The notes: a model not told the origin generated them from the letters alone. Shown: positions 36,401 to 45,689, numbered from the stretch's first letter. The stretch is DNA of 64,000 nucleotides from Patescibacteria group bacterium UBA2772 (GCA_002352545.1 DEIO01000020.1:1-64000), one strand, 5' to 3'. A program made the numbers and translations.

Positions 36401-37105
36401 CTAGTTTTCGATTATTGTTCCAACAAACTCTTTGTTTTCAAAAATATTTCTAAGATTATCAATATTCCTGCCTTCTGCGATGATCACCTTGAGTCCTAGC
36501 TCCTGAGCATGCTTCGAAGCAATAGGATCAAATGGTATATTAAGTCCCGGATCCCATGTATCACCAACAAGCTTTCTAAATTTAACCCAATCTATATCTT
36601 TATATTCTTTTGCATCATCAAATTTATTTGGATCTTTATCACAAACATATTTAATGTTTGAAAGATTTATCACAGTTTTTGCTCCCAATCTCTCAGCCAA
36701 AATTGTTGAAACATAATCAGTCGACCAACCTGGTCTCCAACCTGCTGCAACCATAAGACCTTCACCATTTTCAAAATGAACCATTAAATCCTCCTTAGTT
36801 CGAGGGTTTTTATTAATTCTTGGATGAGCATAATCACGAAAGATCGTCTTTATTAGATGTGCATTTAAACGTGTTGAATGAATTCCCAACCAGTCCATAT
36901 CATCCTTTGTCAGGTCTGTAATCTTTCCAGCAGCCTGTTGATATTTTCTTGCTATGTCTCCACCACCTGTCACAATAATAAATCGAGTCCCTTTATCAAT
37001 TTGATTTATAATAAGTTCTCTAAATGATTTTAAAAACTCCCAATTTATCTCTCCTGGCACAATCAAAGATCCTCCAAGTGACACTACTAATATTTCATTT
37101 TTCAT
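36401..37105 (-). CDS. pyrH: Archaeal-type UMP kinase (amino-acid-kinase fold)
   Basis: Phosphorylates UMP to UDP. The N-terminal LVVSLGGSLIVPGEINWEFL and FIIVTGGGDIARKYQ are the glycine-rich nucleotide loops, and GWRPGWSTDYVSTILAERLG and VINLSNIKYVCDKDPNKFDD match the archaeal/CPR-type subgroup rather than the E. coli form. FDPIASKHAQELGLKVIIAE closes the fold. Length 234 is typical. The ATG lies 67 bp after the SPFH gene and its terminator, so it is probably transcribed on its own. Confidence 0.88.
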   Translation of the reverse strand: MKNEILVVSLGGSLIVPGEINWEFLKSFRELIINQIDKGTRFIIVTGGGDIARKYQQAAGKITDLTKDDMDWLGIHSTRLNAHLIKTIFRDYAHPRINKNPRTKEDLMVHFENGEGLMVAAGWRPGWSTDYVSTILAERLGAKTVINLSNIKYVCDKDPNKFDDAKEYKDIDWVKFRKLVGDTWDPGLNIPFDPIASKHAQELGLKVIIAEGRNIDNLRNIFENKEFVGTIIEN

Positions 37106-37145
37106 ATAAACAATACTTGGTTAAAAATAAATAAAAATCAAATTA

Positions 37146-37174
37146 AGAAAAAGCCCCTCACTACTGGAAGGGCT
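37146..37174 (-). terminator. Terminator downstream of SPFH gene
   Basis: AGCCC and GGGCT arms with extra TC/GA pairing, followed on the minus strand by CTTTTTC. Confidence 0.75.
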
Positions 37175-37179
37175 ACTTC

Positions 37180-38046
37180 TTATCTCCCAAGTTCTTTAAA
37201 TGTTGGCATCCCCGTACTTGGATTTGTTGGAACATAGATTGTTCCCTCTCTCTCTTTCAAGTCCTTGATATATAGATAATATAGATAATTTGATGATAAA
37301 CTTTCATTGATAATTTTTTGAGCTTCTCTTTGACCTTCAGCTTCAATTATCTTTCTTTGTTTTTCTTTTGATTCCTTTTCTAAAATAAATTCATATTTTT
37401 GAGATTCTTGTTCTGCTTGTAACTTTTCTTGAATTGTTCTTGCAAGATTTGATGGCAACTGAACATTTCTAAGCAATACATCTTCCAATTCGATTCCTCT
37501 TTTTTCAAGCTTAGCATTCAATGTATCCTTTAGTTTCTTGTTAGCCTCTCCTCTTTTTTCGGAATAAACATCTTTGGCTTCATATTGAGCAATAATCTCT
37601 CTAATTGAACTTCTGATCTCTGGTCGAATCACTTTCTCTTCATATTCTAGTCCAACTGTTTTATAAACTCTTGCAGCTTCTTCTTCTTTTAAGTGATAGA
37701 GTACTGTGATATCGAGATCAATACTCAAACCTTCTTTTGTCAAGACAGAGATAGAATCAATCCCTTGTTTTCTTCCTTCTCCTTGAATAACACTCATTGT
37801 ATATTCATCTGTTCGAATGTTCATCCTTGTGACTATTCCCAAAGGATTCACAACATGCAATCCAGAAGAAAGTTCTTTATCCTTCACTTTCCCAAAAAGT
37901 GAATAGACTCCAGTTTCTCCCGCATCAATTGTTACTAAAAGCTTTGGAACAAAAATGATTACTACGAAAATTAAAAGGAATATTTTCCAGAAACTAGCGA
38001 ATTTCTTTTTTACCTTAGTAGCATCAATATTAATTGGTTTTACCAT
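37180..38046 (-). CDS. SPFH/Band 7 (prohibitin, HflC-like) membrane protein
   Basis: Membrane-raft scaffold protein. One N-terminal helix (IFLLIFVVIIFVPKLLVTI) leads into the Band 7 domain: VYSLFGKVKDKELSSGLHVV, VLTKEGLSIDLDITVLYHL, EIRSSIREIIAQYEAKDVYS and IELEDVLLRNVQLP. A Glu/Lys/Gln-rich coiled coil follows (about 200-260). Prohibitin-like proteins form rings that often control FtsH. I start at ATG 38046; an earlier start would overlap the upstream gene. It follows the 38063-38497 gene by 16 bp, so they are likely one operon. Confidence 0.93.
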   Translation of the reverse strand: MVKPINIDATKVKKKFASFWKIFLLIFVVIIFVPKLLVTIDAGETGVYSLFGKVKDKELSSGLHVVNPLGIVTRMNIRTDEYTMSVIQGEGRKQGIDSISVLTKEGLSIDLDITVLYHLKEEEAARVYKTVGLEYEEKVIRPEIRSSIREIIAQYEAKDVYSEKRGEANKKLKDTLNAKLEKRGIELEDVLLRNVQLPSNLARTIQEKLQAEQESQKYEFILEKESKEKQRKIIEAEGQREAQKIINESLSSNYLYYLYIKDLKEREGTIYVPTNPSTGMPTFKELGR

Positions 38047-38062
38047 ACTTTTATTTAATAAA

Positions 38063-38497
38063 TTATTTGTGACAACATTTTGCCGGCTCATAACCAGCAA
38101 GTTTTGCTTCCTCAACTGAGGAAAAACAAACTAGATTACTGTCTTTTATTTTAGTTGCATTCTTACAATTTGGCAAATGAAATTTTGTAGAGTTTTTAGA
38201 AGCAATCAAAGCACATTCTTGTTTGGAACGCGTGTCTTTCGTCTCCTCAGGAAGAACATTTCCAATTCTTGCTTCTATTCCTTTTCTTTTCAATGCCTCG
38301 TCAATAACCTTTGCACTCTCGCTAACTTCTCCTGGGTCAATCTTACTAACTAATGATATATTAATCTTGGCCGCCCCACTTTTTGCCTCTTCCGCCCTTC
38401 CAGCCCTAAAAGCAATTGTCACTACCAAAACAACTACTAGTGCAATCAAAAACCCATTGCCATATTTATCCCAAAAACCGCTAATATGTATTGACAT
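38063..38497 (-). CDS. Membrane-anchored protein with Ada-like metal-binding domain
   Basis: One N-terminal helix (GFLIALVVVLVVTIAFRAG), a linker of about 60 residues, then KFHLPNCKNATKIKDSNLVC ... EEAKLAGYEPAKCC, which resembles the Ada Zn-binding fold (a Cys-His set ending in K-P-C-C-like). Such domains are often fused to nucleases or surface proteins and have no proven function on their own. It is directly upstream of the SPFH gene. Frame intact; ATG start without SD. Confidence 0.75.
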   Translation of the reverse strand: MSIHISGFWDKYGNGFLIALVVVLVVTIAFRAGRAEEAKSGAAKINISLVSKIDPGEVSESAKVIDEALKRKGIEARIGNVLPEETKDTRSKQECALIASKNSTKFHLPNCKNATKIKDSNLVCFSSVEEAKLAGYEPAKCCHK

Positions 38498-38621
38498 AAT
38501 GTTTTTTGTATCTATAATAAGAATTACTTAATCAGAAATATCCTTCTTTTTGGGTAAAGTATAACATTAAACGAGCTTCGTGCCTACCTAGTGCGAATCT
38601 TAGATAATATATTACAAAGAT

Positions 38622-38903
38622 ATGGCACATCGTAAAGCCGGTGGTTCGACAGACAATACCCGCGATTCAAGACCTAAATATTTAGGTGTTAAAAGGTTTG
38701 GAGGGCAAAAAGTAAAAGTAGGTGAAATTCTCATTCGACAACGTGGTTCAAAGTTTCGAGCAGGAGAAAATACTAAAGTTACTCGAGACGACACCATCAT
38801 TTCATTGAAAAACGGGTTTGTTTCTTTCGCAACAAAGAAAATCAAACTTTTCACTGGAAAAATAAAGAAGGTAAAATTTATTGCAGTCAAAGACGAAAAA
38901 TAG
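38622..38903 (+). CDS. rpmA: 50S ribosomal protein L27
   Basis: Ribosomal protein bL27, whose N-terminus reaches the peptidyl-transferase centre. MAHRKAGGSTDNTRDSRPKY followed by LGVKRFGGQKVKVGEILIRQ and RGSKFRAGENT are diagnostic. The usual MAHKKGGGSSRNGRDS reads MAHRKAGGSTDNTRDS. No cleavable leader. Length 93 is normal. It is usually next to rplU, which is absent here. A perfect terminator follows. Confidence 0.98.
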   Translation: MAHRKAGGSTDNTRDSRPKYLGVKRFGGQKVKVGEILIRQRGSKFRAGENTKVTRDDTIISLKNGFVSFATKKIKLFTGKIKKVKFIAVKDEK

Positions 38904-38915
38904 ACTTCAATTCTT

Positions 38916-38949
38916 AAAAAAACCGCTAACGTACGTTAGCGGTTTTTTT
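38916..38949 (+). terminator. Perfect terminator after rpmA
   Basis: AAAAAAACCGCTAACGT is followed directly by its complement ACGTTAGCGGTTTTTTT, forming a long continuous stem. Confidence 0.95.
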
Positions 38950-38980
38950 GTTTCCCAATTATCCATTACTTTCTAGACGA

Positions 38981-39172
38981 TTATTTGCTCTTCAGTCCTA
39001 TTCTATTCAAAACAATAGCCATTGAACAATATCCACTAAAAGCAAATACTACCATGAAAATACCAACAAACAAAGCGAAATAAATAAAATTATCGACTCC
39101 AAACAAAACTAAAATAGCGGAAATTGAAACAAACAACCCAGCAATTAAAAAAGAACTCTTTCTAAATACCAA
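38981..39172 (-). CDS. Small membrane protein, DUF2892-like
   Basis: 63 residues with two hydrophobic helices (SFLIAGLFVSISAILVLFG and YFALFVGIFMVVFAFSG) and a C-terminal YCSMAIVLNRIGLK that resembles the end of DUF2892/YgaP-type proteins. The start is TTG 39172; the frame is open for about ten more codons with no ATG. It is the last gene after the RND pump, 40 bp away on the same strand, so may be part of that operon. Function unknown. Confidence 0.6.
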   Translation of the reverse strand: MVFRKSSFLIAGLFVSISAILVLFGVDNFIYFALFVGIFMVVFAFSGYCSMAIVLNRIGLKSK

Positions 39173-39212
39173 CCATCTGTCTTTTGACGATATATTTTCT
39201 TCTTAATAAATT

Positions 39213-42200
39213 TCATTTAGTTTTTTCATTATTAAATTCCACAAGTAGAATCGGGAAAATTATCAATGTTAAAAAAGCTGACAATGACAGTCCCCAAATA
39301 ATCGCCCAAGAAAGACCAGCCCAAACAGGATCATTGATAATTGTTAACGACCCTAGAACCGTCGTCATTGAAGTTAGCAGTATTGGTAATAGCCTTGTTT
39401 TCCCGGCACGCAAAATTGCAATCTTGTATTCAATTCCTTCTTTTCTCAGACCCTCTAGATACTCAAGAAAAATAATCGCATTATTAACAACAATTCCAAA
39501 TAGAGCAATTACACCTATCATGCTTGTCGAATTAAAATAGATTCCTTTTGTAAATCCCAACAAAGCAAATCCGGGCATAACACCAATCAGCGCAAGTGGA
39601 ATTGTTCCCATCACTAAAACTGGCACCTTCAAAGAAGCAAACTGTGCAACTAGCACGAAATAAATCAAGAATATAGCTATTGCCATTGCGATCCCCAAAT
39701 CACAAAAAACCTCTAATGTTAATTTCCATTCACCATCCAATACAATATTGAAGGTTTCATTTGTTTCCATATCTTTAAAATCAAATCCCCAAAGAGAAAT
39801 ATTTTCAATTTTTCCACTTCCAGAAGGGAGTCGATAATCCAAAAGAAATTTAAACATATCAATCATTCCATAAGTAACACTCCTATCGCCCATTTCAGCT
39901 GAAACATATGCAGTCTTTTTTCTATCATCGGAAAAAATGATCGGGGACTCTTCAACTTTTTCCCATGACATCAACTTTGAAAGAGCAACCTTTTCTCCTT
40001 GTCCGTTTAAGATAGAAATCTTTTCTAAATCAAGTTTCTGATCAAAATCACTTTGCTCAAAACTAACAGTAATAAATTCTTGTTCCTTTTTAGCAAATTC
40101 TTGTTTTTCTGTTTCATGAAAAAGTCCAATTTTTGTATCGCCTAGTATTGCGCTCAATGTTGAAGCAATTTGAGTAACAGAAAGTCCAACCTTCCCAACT
40201 TCTTCAAGATTCAATCTCAAGGCATATTCCAGATTTCTTTCTTGCACAGTAGTATCAATATCAACAACTTCTTCGATATTCGATGCAGCATTCTCAATGT
40301 CTTGAGCAATCTTCGCCAAACTCTCGCTATTCTCACCTTGAATCTTAATCAAAAATGTAGACAAAACTGGAGGTCCAGGAGGATCTTCGATTATCTTCAA
40401 TTTTGCATCAGGAAAATTTTCCATTTTCTGCAACAAAGAGTCTCTTAGACCAAGAACAATCTGGGAAGAACTTGGCTTTCTCTTATCAGGGTGGGTTAAA
40501 TTCACTTTTAATGTTGCTTGATTTTCACCAACCCTACCATCACTGCCCTTGAAAAGGCCATTGAAATCAACAATTTGCGATTGACCTACATAGCTTTGAA
40601 CACTCTCTATGTTATCCACAGAGATAAGCAATTTCTCCACATCACTTACCAAATTTCTAGTCACACCAATATTTGCAAATGCTGGCAAATCAAGATAAAT
40701 AAAAAATTGTTCTCTATCAGCTTTTGGCAACATCCTAAATTTCACCACTTTAAAAACTGGAAGTGACAAAGAAATAACCAAAAGCACAAAAACCAAAACC
40801 AAAACCTTTCTTCTTAGTTTCTTGAAATTCAAAAGTTTCGTGAGTGTCTTAATATATAGATTCTTAATTTTTTCAATTATCTCCAAAAAAACATTCCTTT
40901 TAACAACATCATCACTACCCTTTAGAAAAAAATTCATTAAAAAGGGATTTACCGTAAATGCTATTATAAGTGAAATCACTAAAGCCGCTGGCACAAAAAA
41001 TGGAATCGGTCCCATATAAGGTCCCATCATTCCAGAAATAAACGCCATTGGAATAAAAGCCAAAATAGTTGTGATAGTCGACATTGTAAGACCAACGCCA
41101 ACCTCGTCAACTGCCGCAATAATAAGATCTTCATTGTCATTACTTATTGTCTTTTTCTTTTTATGGAAACGATAGATATTCTCAACCACAACAGTTGCAC
41201 TATCGACCAAAAGCCCCAATGATAAAATCAAAGCGAATAGTGTAATCCTATTAACTGTCTGCCCAAAAAGATTACCCAACCCAAAAACTGCAGCTAGTGT
41301 AAGTGGAATTGTAATTGCAACCACAACAGCATTTCTCCACCCCAAGAACAAAAATAACACAAAGGAAACCACCCCCACAGCAAGGAGCAAACTATTTGTG
41401 AGTCCTCCTATTGATTCTTTGGCAACCTCTCCATCGTCCCTGACTATTTCAAAATTCACTTCTTCTGGTAAAAATTGTTTCTTGATCGAATCCATCTCGT
41501 TGATAACATTCTTGGAAACAGTTGTTGCATTTGAACCTTTCAGCTTTGCAATCCCAAGAAAAACAGCCTGTTCTGAATGTTCTTTGGTTGAAAAATTTGC
41601 AAAACTTTCCACTTTGCCAATATCATAACTAACATTTGCCACATCAGAAACCAAAACAGCCCCTTCTTTCGTTTCTGTTACAACAATTTTTCCCAATTCT
41701 TTTTCATTTTGAATTGTACCAACTACAACAATTTTATTATTATTACTTTCACCTTCAATATTTCCAGCAAAAACTCTGATATTATTGTTTTTTATTGAAT
41801 CAAAAACTTGATTTACAGAAACTCCCAACAAAATTAATTTATCTTCATCCAAAACAACAGATAATTGCTTTGTTGCTCCACCTCTAACATCTAACTTTGA
41901 CACTCCTTCGACATGTTTGATTTTATCCCCAACATCCAGAGCAACCTTCCGTAACGATTCAGGAGAATACTGCTTTGAGCTAAAAGCCAGTGTCAAAATT
42001 GGAATATCATCTGGATTGATTTCTTTGATTTGGGGATCATTCGCACCAAAAGGTTTGAACTCCATATTGCTTTCAAGTTTTTGCATAAGTGAAATTTTCG
42101 CATCTTCAAGATTTTCTCCTATTAAAAATTGCACCATCACAACACTCTTGCCTCCATCAAAAGATTGAGACATAATCTTATCCACTTTTGATAATTCTTT

Positions 42201-42440
42201 TAGCTTATTCTCCATTGGCCTAGTGATGAGCTGATACACTTCATTGCTATTAGCACCCGGAAAATCAGTCACAACATTAAAAGCGGGAGCAACTATTTCT
42301 GGATTATACTGCTTAGGCATCAAAACAAAACTTAAAATCCCCCAAAACAGCAGTACTACTATTGATAAGAATCCTAATTGCTTATTTTTCAAGAATAAAC
42401 TTGCTAATTTTCCAGCAAAACCAAGTTTCTTTTTATTCAT
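39213..42440 (-). CDS. RND efflux pump, inner-membrane permease (AcrB/HAE1-like)
   Basis: Proton-driven exporter of about 12 helices with two large extracytoplasmic loops. Visible are the N-terminal helix FLSIVVLLFWGILSFVLMPK, the porter domain FNVVTDFPGANSNEVYQLI, TM4 LGLLVDSATVVVENIYRFHK and TM10-11 GIVVNNAIIFLEYLEGLRKE. In AcrB the TM4 proton relay is Asp-Asp; here the second Asp is Ser, as in many divergent members. Length 1075 is full. It overlaps the adaptor gene by eight bases. No TolC-like channel is in the window. Its promoter at 43642-43669 points to control by the CsoR-type repressor. Confidence 0.94.
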   Translation of the reverse strand: MNKKKLGFAGKLASLFLKNKQLGFLSIVVLLFWGILSFVLMPKQYNPEIVAPAFNVVTDFPGANSNEVYQLITRPMENKLKELSKVDKIMSQSFDGGKSVVMVQFLIGENLEDAKISLMQKLESNMEFKPFGANDPQIKEINPDDIPILTLAFSSKQYSPESLRKVALDVGDKIKHVEGVSKLDVRGGATKQLSVVLDEDKLILLGVSVNQVFDSIKNNNIRVFAGNIEGESNNNKIVVVGTIQNEKELGKIVVTETKEGAVLVSDVANVSYDIGKVESFANFSTKEHSEQAVFLGIAKLKGSNATTVSKNVINEMDSIKKQFLPEEVNFEIVRDDGEVAKESIGGLTNSLLLAVGVVSFVLFLFLGWRNAVVVAITIPLTLAAVFGLGNLFGQTVNRITLFALILSLGLLVDSATVVVENIYRFHKKKKTISNDNEDLIIAAVDEVGVGLTMSTITTILAFIPMAFISGMMGPYMGPIPFFVPAALVISLIIAFTVNPFLMNFFLKGSDDVVKRNVFLEIIEKIKNLYIKTLTKLLNFKKLRRKVLVLVFVLLVISLSLPVFKVVKFRMLPKADREQFFIYLDLPAFANIGVTRNLVSDVEKLLISVDNIESVQSYVGQSQIVDFNGLFKGSDGRVGENQATLKVNLTHPDKRKPSSSQIVLGLRDSLLQKMENFPDAKLKIIEDPPGPPVLSTFLIKIQGENSESLAKIAQDIENAASNIEEVVDIDTTVQERNLEYALRLNLEEVGKVGLSVTQIASTLSAILGDTKIGLFHETEKQEFAKKEQEFITVSFEQSDFDQKLDLEKISILNGQGEKVALSKLMSWEKVEESPIIFSDDRKKTAYVSAEMGDRSVTYGMIDMFKFLLDYRLPSGSGKIENISLWGFDFKDMETNETFNIVLDGEWKLTLEVFCDLGIAMAIAIFLIYFVLVAQFASLKVPVLVMGTIPLALIGVMPGFALLGFTKGIYFNSTSMIGVIALFGIVVNNAIIFLEYLEGLRKEGIEYKIAILRAGKTRLLPILLTSMTTVLGSLTIINDPVWAGLSWAIIWGLSLSAFLTLIIFPILLVEFNNEKTK

Positions 42441-43593
42441 ATATCTTTACTTTATCTCCATTTCTTAGACCATATTGCCCTTCAACAACAACCATTTCAC
42501 CATTCCTAAGTCCATTTTTTATTCCAACAAATTCCTCACCAATAGTTCCAATTTCAACCAATCTTTTCTCTGAAACACCATCTTTTACTACAAACACGAT
42601 ATCTTCATGAAAATCTTTCTTTAGACTTTCTTTTGAAATCATCAAGGTTTTTCCCGAAAGTTTTACCGGAATAAAGACTGACAAAAAATCTCCCACGCTA
42701 GAATTTGAACCCTCCGTCTCAAGTTTCAAGTTGGATTTTCTTGTTCTAGTATCAAAAAGTGGACTAATAGAAACAATCTTTACATCAAAAACAATCCCTT
42801 TTTTGTTTCTGGCTTTTAAAAGCTGTCCTATTTCCAAATTCTTTGTAAACTCAACTGGGATTTGCATTTCGATTTGAACTTTCTGATCAAGACCAACTAA
42901 CATAAAAAGCTTTGTCATAGGAGAAACAAGTTCCCCTTCATTTTTATAATTCCTAGTCAAAACACCATTAAAAGGAGCTTTTATTTTTGTGTTCTCTATT
43001 TGAACGCTATTCATCAGCTTTTGCTTTTGCAAAACACCAATTTGCCCTTGTGCTAATGAACTTTGCAAATCTCTTAATTCTTTTGCGCTTTTAAGTGCTT
43101 CTTGCGCTAACTCTTTGTTTCTTTTTGCAATTCTTTCCTCATCCTTATCAGAACCCCTTTTGGCTATACTATAAAGATTCTCCGCCTTTTCAACAGCCAC
43201 ACGAGACTCATCGACTAATTGATCTTGGTGCCCCTTTGTTTTTACTAGATTATTTCGTAAAGAATTTATTTGCTCTGTATCCAAAACTGCTTGAGCCAAA
43301 ACTTCATCAGCATCAATAATGGCCAATAGTTCACCTTTCTTAACAGCTTCACCTTCCTTTTTCAAAATACTCAACAATCTTCCTGAAATTTCTGGACTAA
43401 GTTCAACTTCTTTTTGATATTCAGTAAAATTAGAAAATTCGATTTCCTCTAGAATCTCCCCTTCCCTTACTTCTTGAATTTTCACAGTTTTGCTCTTATC
43501 TTCCTCGCTTTTTGAAGCCTCAACCTCTTTATTAAAGACAATAACAACAAGAATAAGGGATAATGCAAAGAGTAATAGAAAATACTTTTTCAT
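42433..43593 (-). CDS. RND periplasmic adaptor (HlyD/MFP family)
   Basis: Membrane-fusion protein linking the RND pump to the envelope. One N-terminal helix (YFLLLFALSLILVVIVF) is followed by the split lipoyl domain (ISGRLLSILKKEGEAVKKGE and IKAPFNGVLTRNYKNEGELV), a helical hairpin of about 80 residues between its halves, and beta-barrel segments. No lipobox Cys. It starts the transcript shared with the RND permease and the DUF2892-like gene. Transcription is predicted from the repressor-type promoter 50-75 bp upstream. Confidence 0.93.
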   Translation of the reverse strand: MKKYFLLLFALSLILVVIVFNKEVEASKSEEDKSKTVKIQEVREGEILEEIEFSNFTEYQKEVELSPEISGRLLSILKKEGEAVKKGELLAIIDADEVLAQAVLDTEQINSLRNNLVKTKGHQDQLVDESRVAVEKAENLYSIAKRGSDKDEERIAKRNKELAQEALKSAKELRDLQSSLAQGQIGVLQKQKLMNSVQIENTKIKAPFNGVLTRNYKNEGELVSPMTKLFMLVGLDQKVQIEMQIPVEFTKNLEIGQLLKARNKKGIVFDVKIVSISPLFDTRTRKSNLKLETEGSNSSVGDFLSVFIPVKLSGKTLMISKESLKKDFHEDIVFVVKDGVSEKRLVEIGTIGEEFVGIKNGLRNGEMVVVEGQYGLRNGDKVKIYE

Positions 43594-43641
43594 GAATTAT
43601 ATTTTAAACAAATTAGATTTAAGCTCATTTTCTTTTGCTCA

Positions 43642-43669
43642 ATCTTATCACACCCCCGGGGGGTGTCAA
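43642..43669 (-). promoter_or_regulatory. CsoR/CstR-type operator-promoter of the efflux operon
   Basis: On the minus strand: -35 TTGACA (43669-43664), 16-base spacer CCCCCCGGGGGTGTGA, -10 TAAGAT (43647-43642). The spacer is a GC inverted repeat (ACACCCCC / GGGGGTGT), the kind of site bound by CsoR-family repressors. The same two hexamers and arms recur before the repressor gene at 47028-47057. Confidence 0.8.
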
Positions 43670-43684
43670 GCACCCCTTTATTCC

Positions 43685-43712
43685 TTGACTTTTTCTTTTA
43701 TTGTGTTATGGT
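43685..43712 (+). promoter_or_regulatory. Sigma-70-like promoter of surface-protein gene
   Basis: TTGACT (43685-43690), 16-base spacer, TATGGT (43707-43712), 68 bp upstream of the SdrD-B gene start. It is divergent from the efflux promoter next to it. Confidence 0.5.
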
Positions 43713-43779
43713 AAGCAATCGTCTAATAAAAACCTTATTTAAGACGTTTCATTTAATAAATTTTTAGAAACTTAAATTC

Positions 43780-44532
43780 ATGAAAAATATGAAGAAAATA
43801 ACAGGATTAGTTCTATTCCTATTTATCATTTCTTTTGTATTTGGTATCAAAAATGCTAATGCAGAAACTTTTGATGATTGGTTTAATCGAAATGAGCAGG
43901 AATTTCAAGATCAAATCGATGAAATCTGTGAAGATTGTCAACAAGAGCCGACTGAAGAGTCAGAAGAAGAACCTGCTGACGAACCAGAAGAAGAGCCAGA
44001 AACTGAAATCGAGGTTGAAACTGTGGTTGAAACTGTGGTTGAAACTGTGGTTGTTTCACTAAGCAACTCAAAGTGCAAAGGTTCAATTGGAAATTTAGTT
44101 TGGAATGATGAAAATGAAAATGGCACTAAAGATGGAAACGAAAGAGGACTTGATGATGTGAAGATAACTTTGAAATGGATCGGAAGAGATTTCAAATGGA
44201 ATACTGACGATGATGAAGAGCTTGATACTCATACAAACTCAAATGGGAAATATGAATTTGATGATCTTTGTGAAGGAGATTATAAAATCTATGTAAAAGA
44301 AAGAGACATCTCTGGTTATACACAAGTTTATGATCCAGATGGAGAACCTAACCACAAAGCTAAGGTTTATCTTGATGGTGACAAAGATGATCACACAAAA
44401 GCAGACTTTGGTTATAAAAGAAGAACAACACCTGCAACAGGAACTGGAGTTCTAGCAATCATTACAACAATAGCTTTATCGTTGATTGCTATAAAGCTTA
44501 GCTCAAAACAGTTGAAAAAGGTTTTATACTAA
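43780..44532 (+). CDS. SdrD B-like surface protein with sortase-type C-terminus
   Basis: Secreted, wall- or membrane-anchored surface protein. Signal peptide (ITGLVLFLFIISFVFG, cleavage near ANA), then an acidic Glu/Pro-rich stalk with the tandem repeat VETVVETVVETVV, then one SdrD-B/Cna-B-like domain (about 100-210: GSIGNLVWNDENENGTKDGN, NGKYEFDDLCEGDYKIYV, ADFGYKRR). The C-terminus has TPATGTG followed by a hydrophobic helix and a basic end, the layout of a sortase substrate with a variant LPxTG. The sortase gene follows after about 80 bp on the same strand, so the two probably work together. Confidence 0.85.
   Translation: MKNMKKITGLVLFLFIISFVFGIKNANAETFDDWFNRNEQEFQDQIDEICEDCQQEPTEESEEEPADEPEEEPETEIEVETVVETVVETVVVSLSNSKCKGSIGNLVWNDENENGTKDGNERGLDDVKITLKWIGRDFKWNTDDDEELDTHTNSNGKYEFDDLCEGDYKIYVKERDISGYTQVYDPDGEPNHKAKVYLDGDKDDHTKADFGYKRRTTPATGTGVLAIITTIALSLIAIKLSSKQLKKVLY
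44014..44053 (+). repeat. 12-bp in-frame tandem repeat (about 3.3 copies)
   Basis: GTTGAAACTGTG repeated three times plus four bases inside the stalk region, encoding VETV units. Copy number is likely to vary between strains. Confidence 0.9.
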
Positions 44533-44613
44533 TAGCAACCTACACTTCTTAAGATATGAATCTGCAGATTACTATACAAACAATCTGTAGATTATTTTTT
44601 CAAACAACAAAAA

Positions 44614-45633
44614 ATGCCAAAAGGAATAAAGATTTTCATTGGAATATTTATATTAATTGCGATACCATTTGCAATCTTTTATCTAATAAACTTTGATTTT
44701 AAAGGGAGTTTTTCTAAAAAAGCTTGCTTATTCTGCAACAAAAGTTTAGCAGAACAAAGTGGAATTCCCGAAAGTTGGTTACAGAGATATTCACTAGAGG
44801 TAAAAAACAAGGAAGATATAGAAAACGACATAGACAATGATGAATTATCTCTTTTGGCTGAATATCAAAACTCCACCAACCCACTCAATCCAGACACTGA
44901 TGGAGATGGATATAACGATGGGAAAGAAGTTCGTGATGGATACAGCCCAATTGGTGAAGGAAAACTTGATAAAGATAGGGATGGCCTACCAGACTTTTGG
45001 GAAAACAAGGTTGGTCTTAGTACTACAAAAGATGACTCAGCACTAGACCCTGACAAAGATGGCCTATCAAACCTTCTTGAATTTGCCCATCTAACAGATC
45101 CTTTCAAAAGTGATTCTGATGGAGATGGATTCTTAGACCAAGCCGAGATTCAGAATGGCTATGATCCAATGGTAGAAGGAGACGCCAGACCAGCACTTTC
45201 AATTGAAATAGAAAAAATAGACGTCACAGCTCCAATTGTTTGGACTACCAGCAACAATGAAAAGTCTCTTTTAAAAGATCTTGAAAAAGGAGTTGTTAGA
45301 CTTCCTAAAACTGGTATTCCCGCACAAGAAGGAAACATGGTTATCTCAGGACACTCAAGTAACTATGTTTGGGCAAAAGGAAATTACAACTATATTTTCC
45401 AAAATCTAAATGAACTTATTCCTGGAGACAAGATTATCCTAAAAACAACTCAAGCAAATGGCAAGGTTTTTGAAAAAACATACATCATCAAAAAGAAACA
45501 AGTTGTAAAACCAGATGATCCATTGATATTTGAAAACAACGAAGGTCTTTCAGAAATAACACTTGTTACTTGCTGGCCTCTTCGTACAACATGGAAGAGA
45601 CTAATCATCAAAGCTGAACCAGAAACCGAATAA
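44614..45633 (+). CDS. Sortase with thrombospondin type 3-like Ca-binding repeats
   Basis: Transpeptidase that attaches surface proteins. An N-terminal anchor (FIGIFILIAIPFAIFYLI) is followed by about four DxDxDGxxD repeats (NPDTDGDGYNDGKEV, DKDRDGLPDFWE, DPDKDGLSNLLEF, SDSDGDGFLDQAE; about 85-190), then the sortase domain from about 195: VRLPKTGIPAQEGNMVISGH with catalytic His247, LVTCWPL with Cys320, and Arg324 just after. Calcium-binding repeats between anchor and catalytic domain are an uncommon layout and suggest Ca-dependent positioning. Its likely substrate is encoded directly upstream. Confidence 0.88.
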   Translation: MPKGIKIFIGIFILIAIPFAIFYLINFDFKGSFSKKACLFCNKSLAEQSGIPESWLQRYSLEVKNKEDIENDIDNDELSLLAEYQNSTNPLNPDTDGDGYNDGKEVRDGYSPIGEGKLDKDRDGLPDFWENKVGLSTTKDDSALDPDKDGLSNLLEFAHLTDPFKSDSDGDGFLDQAEIQNGYDPMVEGDARPALSIEIEKIDVTAPIVWTTSNNEKSLLKDLEKGVVRLPKTGIPAQEGNMVISGHSSNYVWAKGNYNYIFQNLNELIPGDKIILKTTQANGKVFEKTYIIKKKQVVKPDDPLIFENNEGLSEITLVTCWPLRTTWKRLIIKAEPETE

Positions 45634-45650
45634 AATTTTGAGATATACAA

Positions 45651-45689
45651 AAAACAGGAAATCTATTAATTTAGACTTCCTGTTTTTTT
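45651..45689 (+). terminator. Terminator after sortase
   Basis: AAAACAGGAA and TTCCTGTTTT arms, with inner TCTA/TAGA pairing and a T7 tail. Confidence 0.88.

Noticed and set aside
39184..42610. Many plus-strand frames opposite the RND genes
   Set aside because: They are shadows of the intact RND and adaptor genes, without starts, SD or protein-like composition.
43938..44195. Long minus-strand frame opposite the surface-protein stalk
   Set aside because: It is the shadow of an acidic Glu-rich repeat and gives a Ser/Thr/Val low-complexity product.
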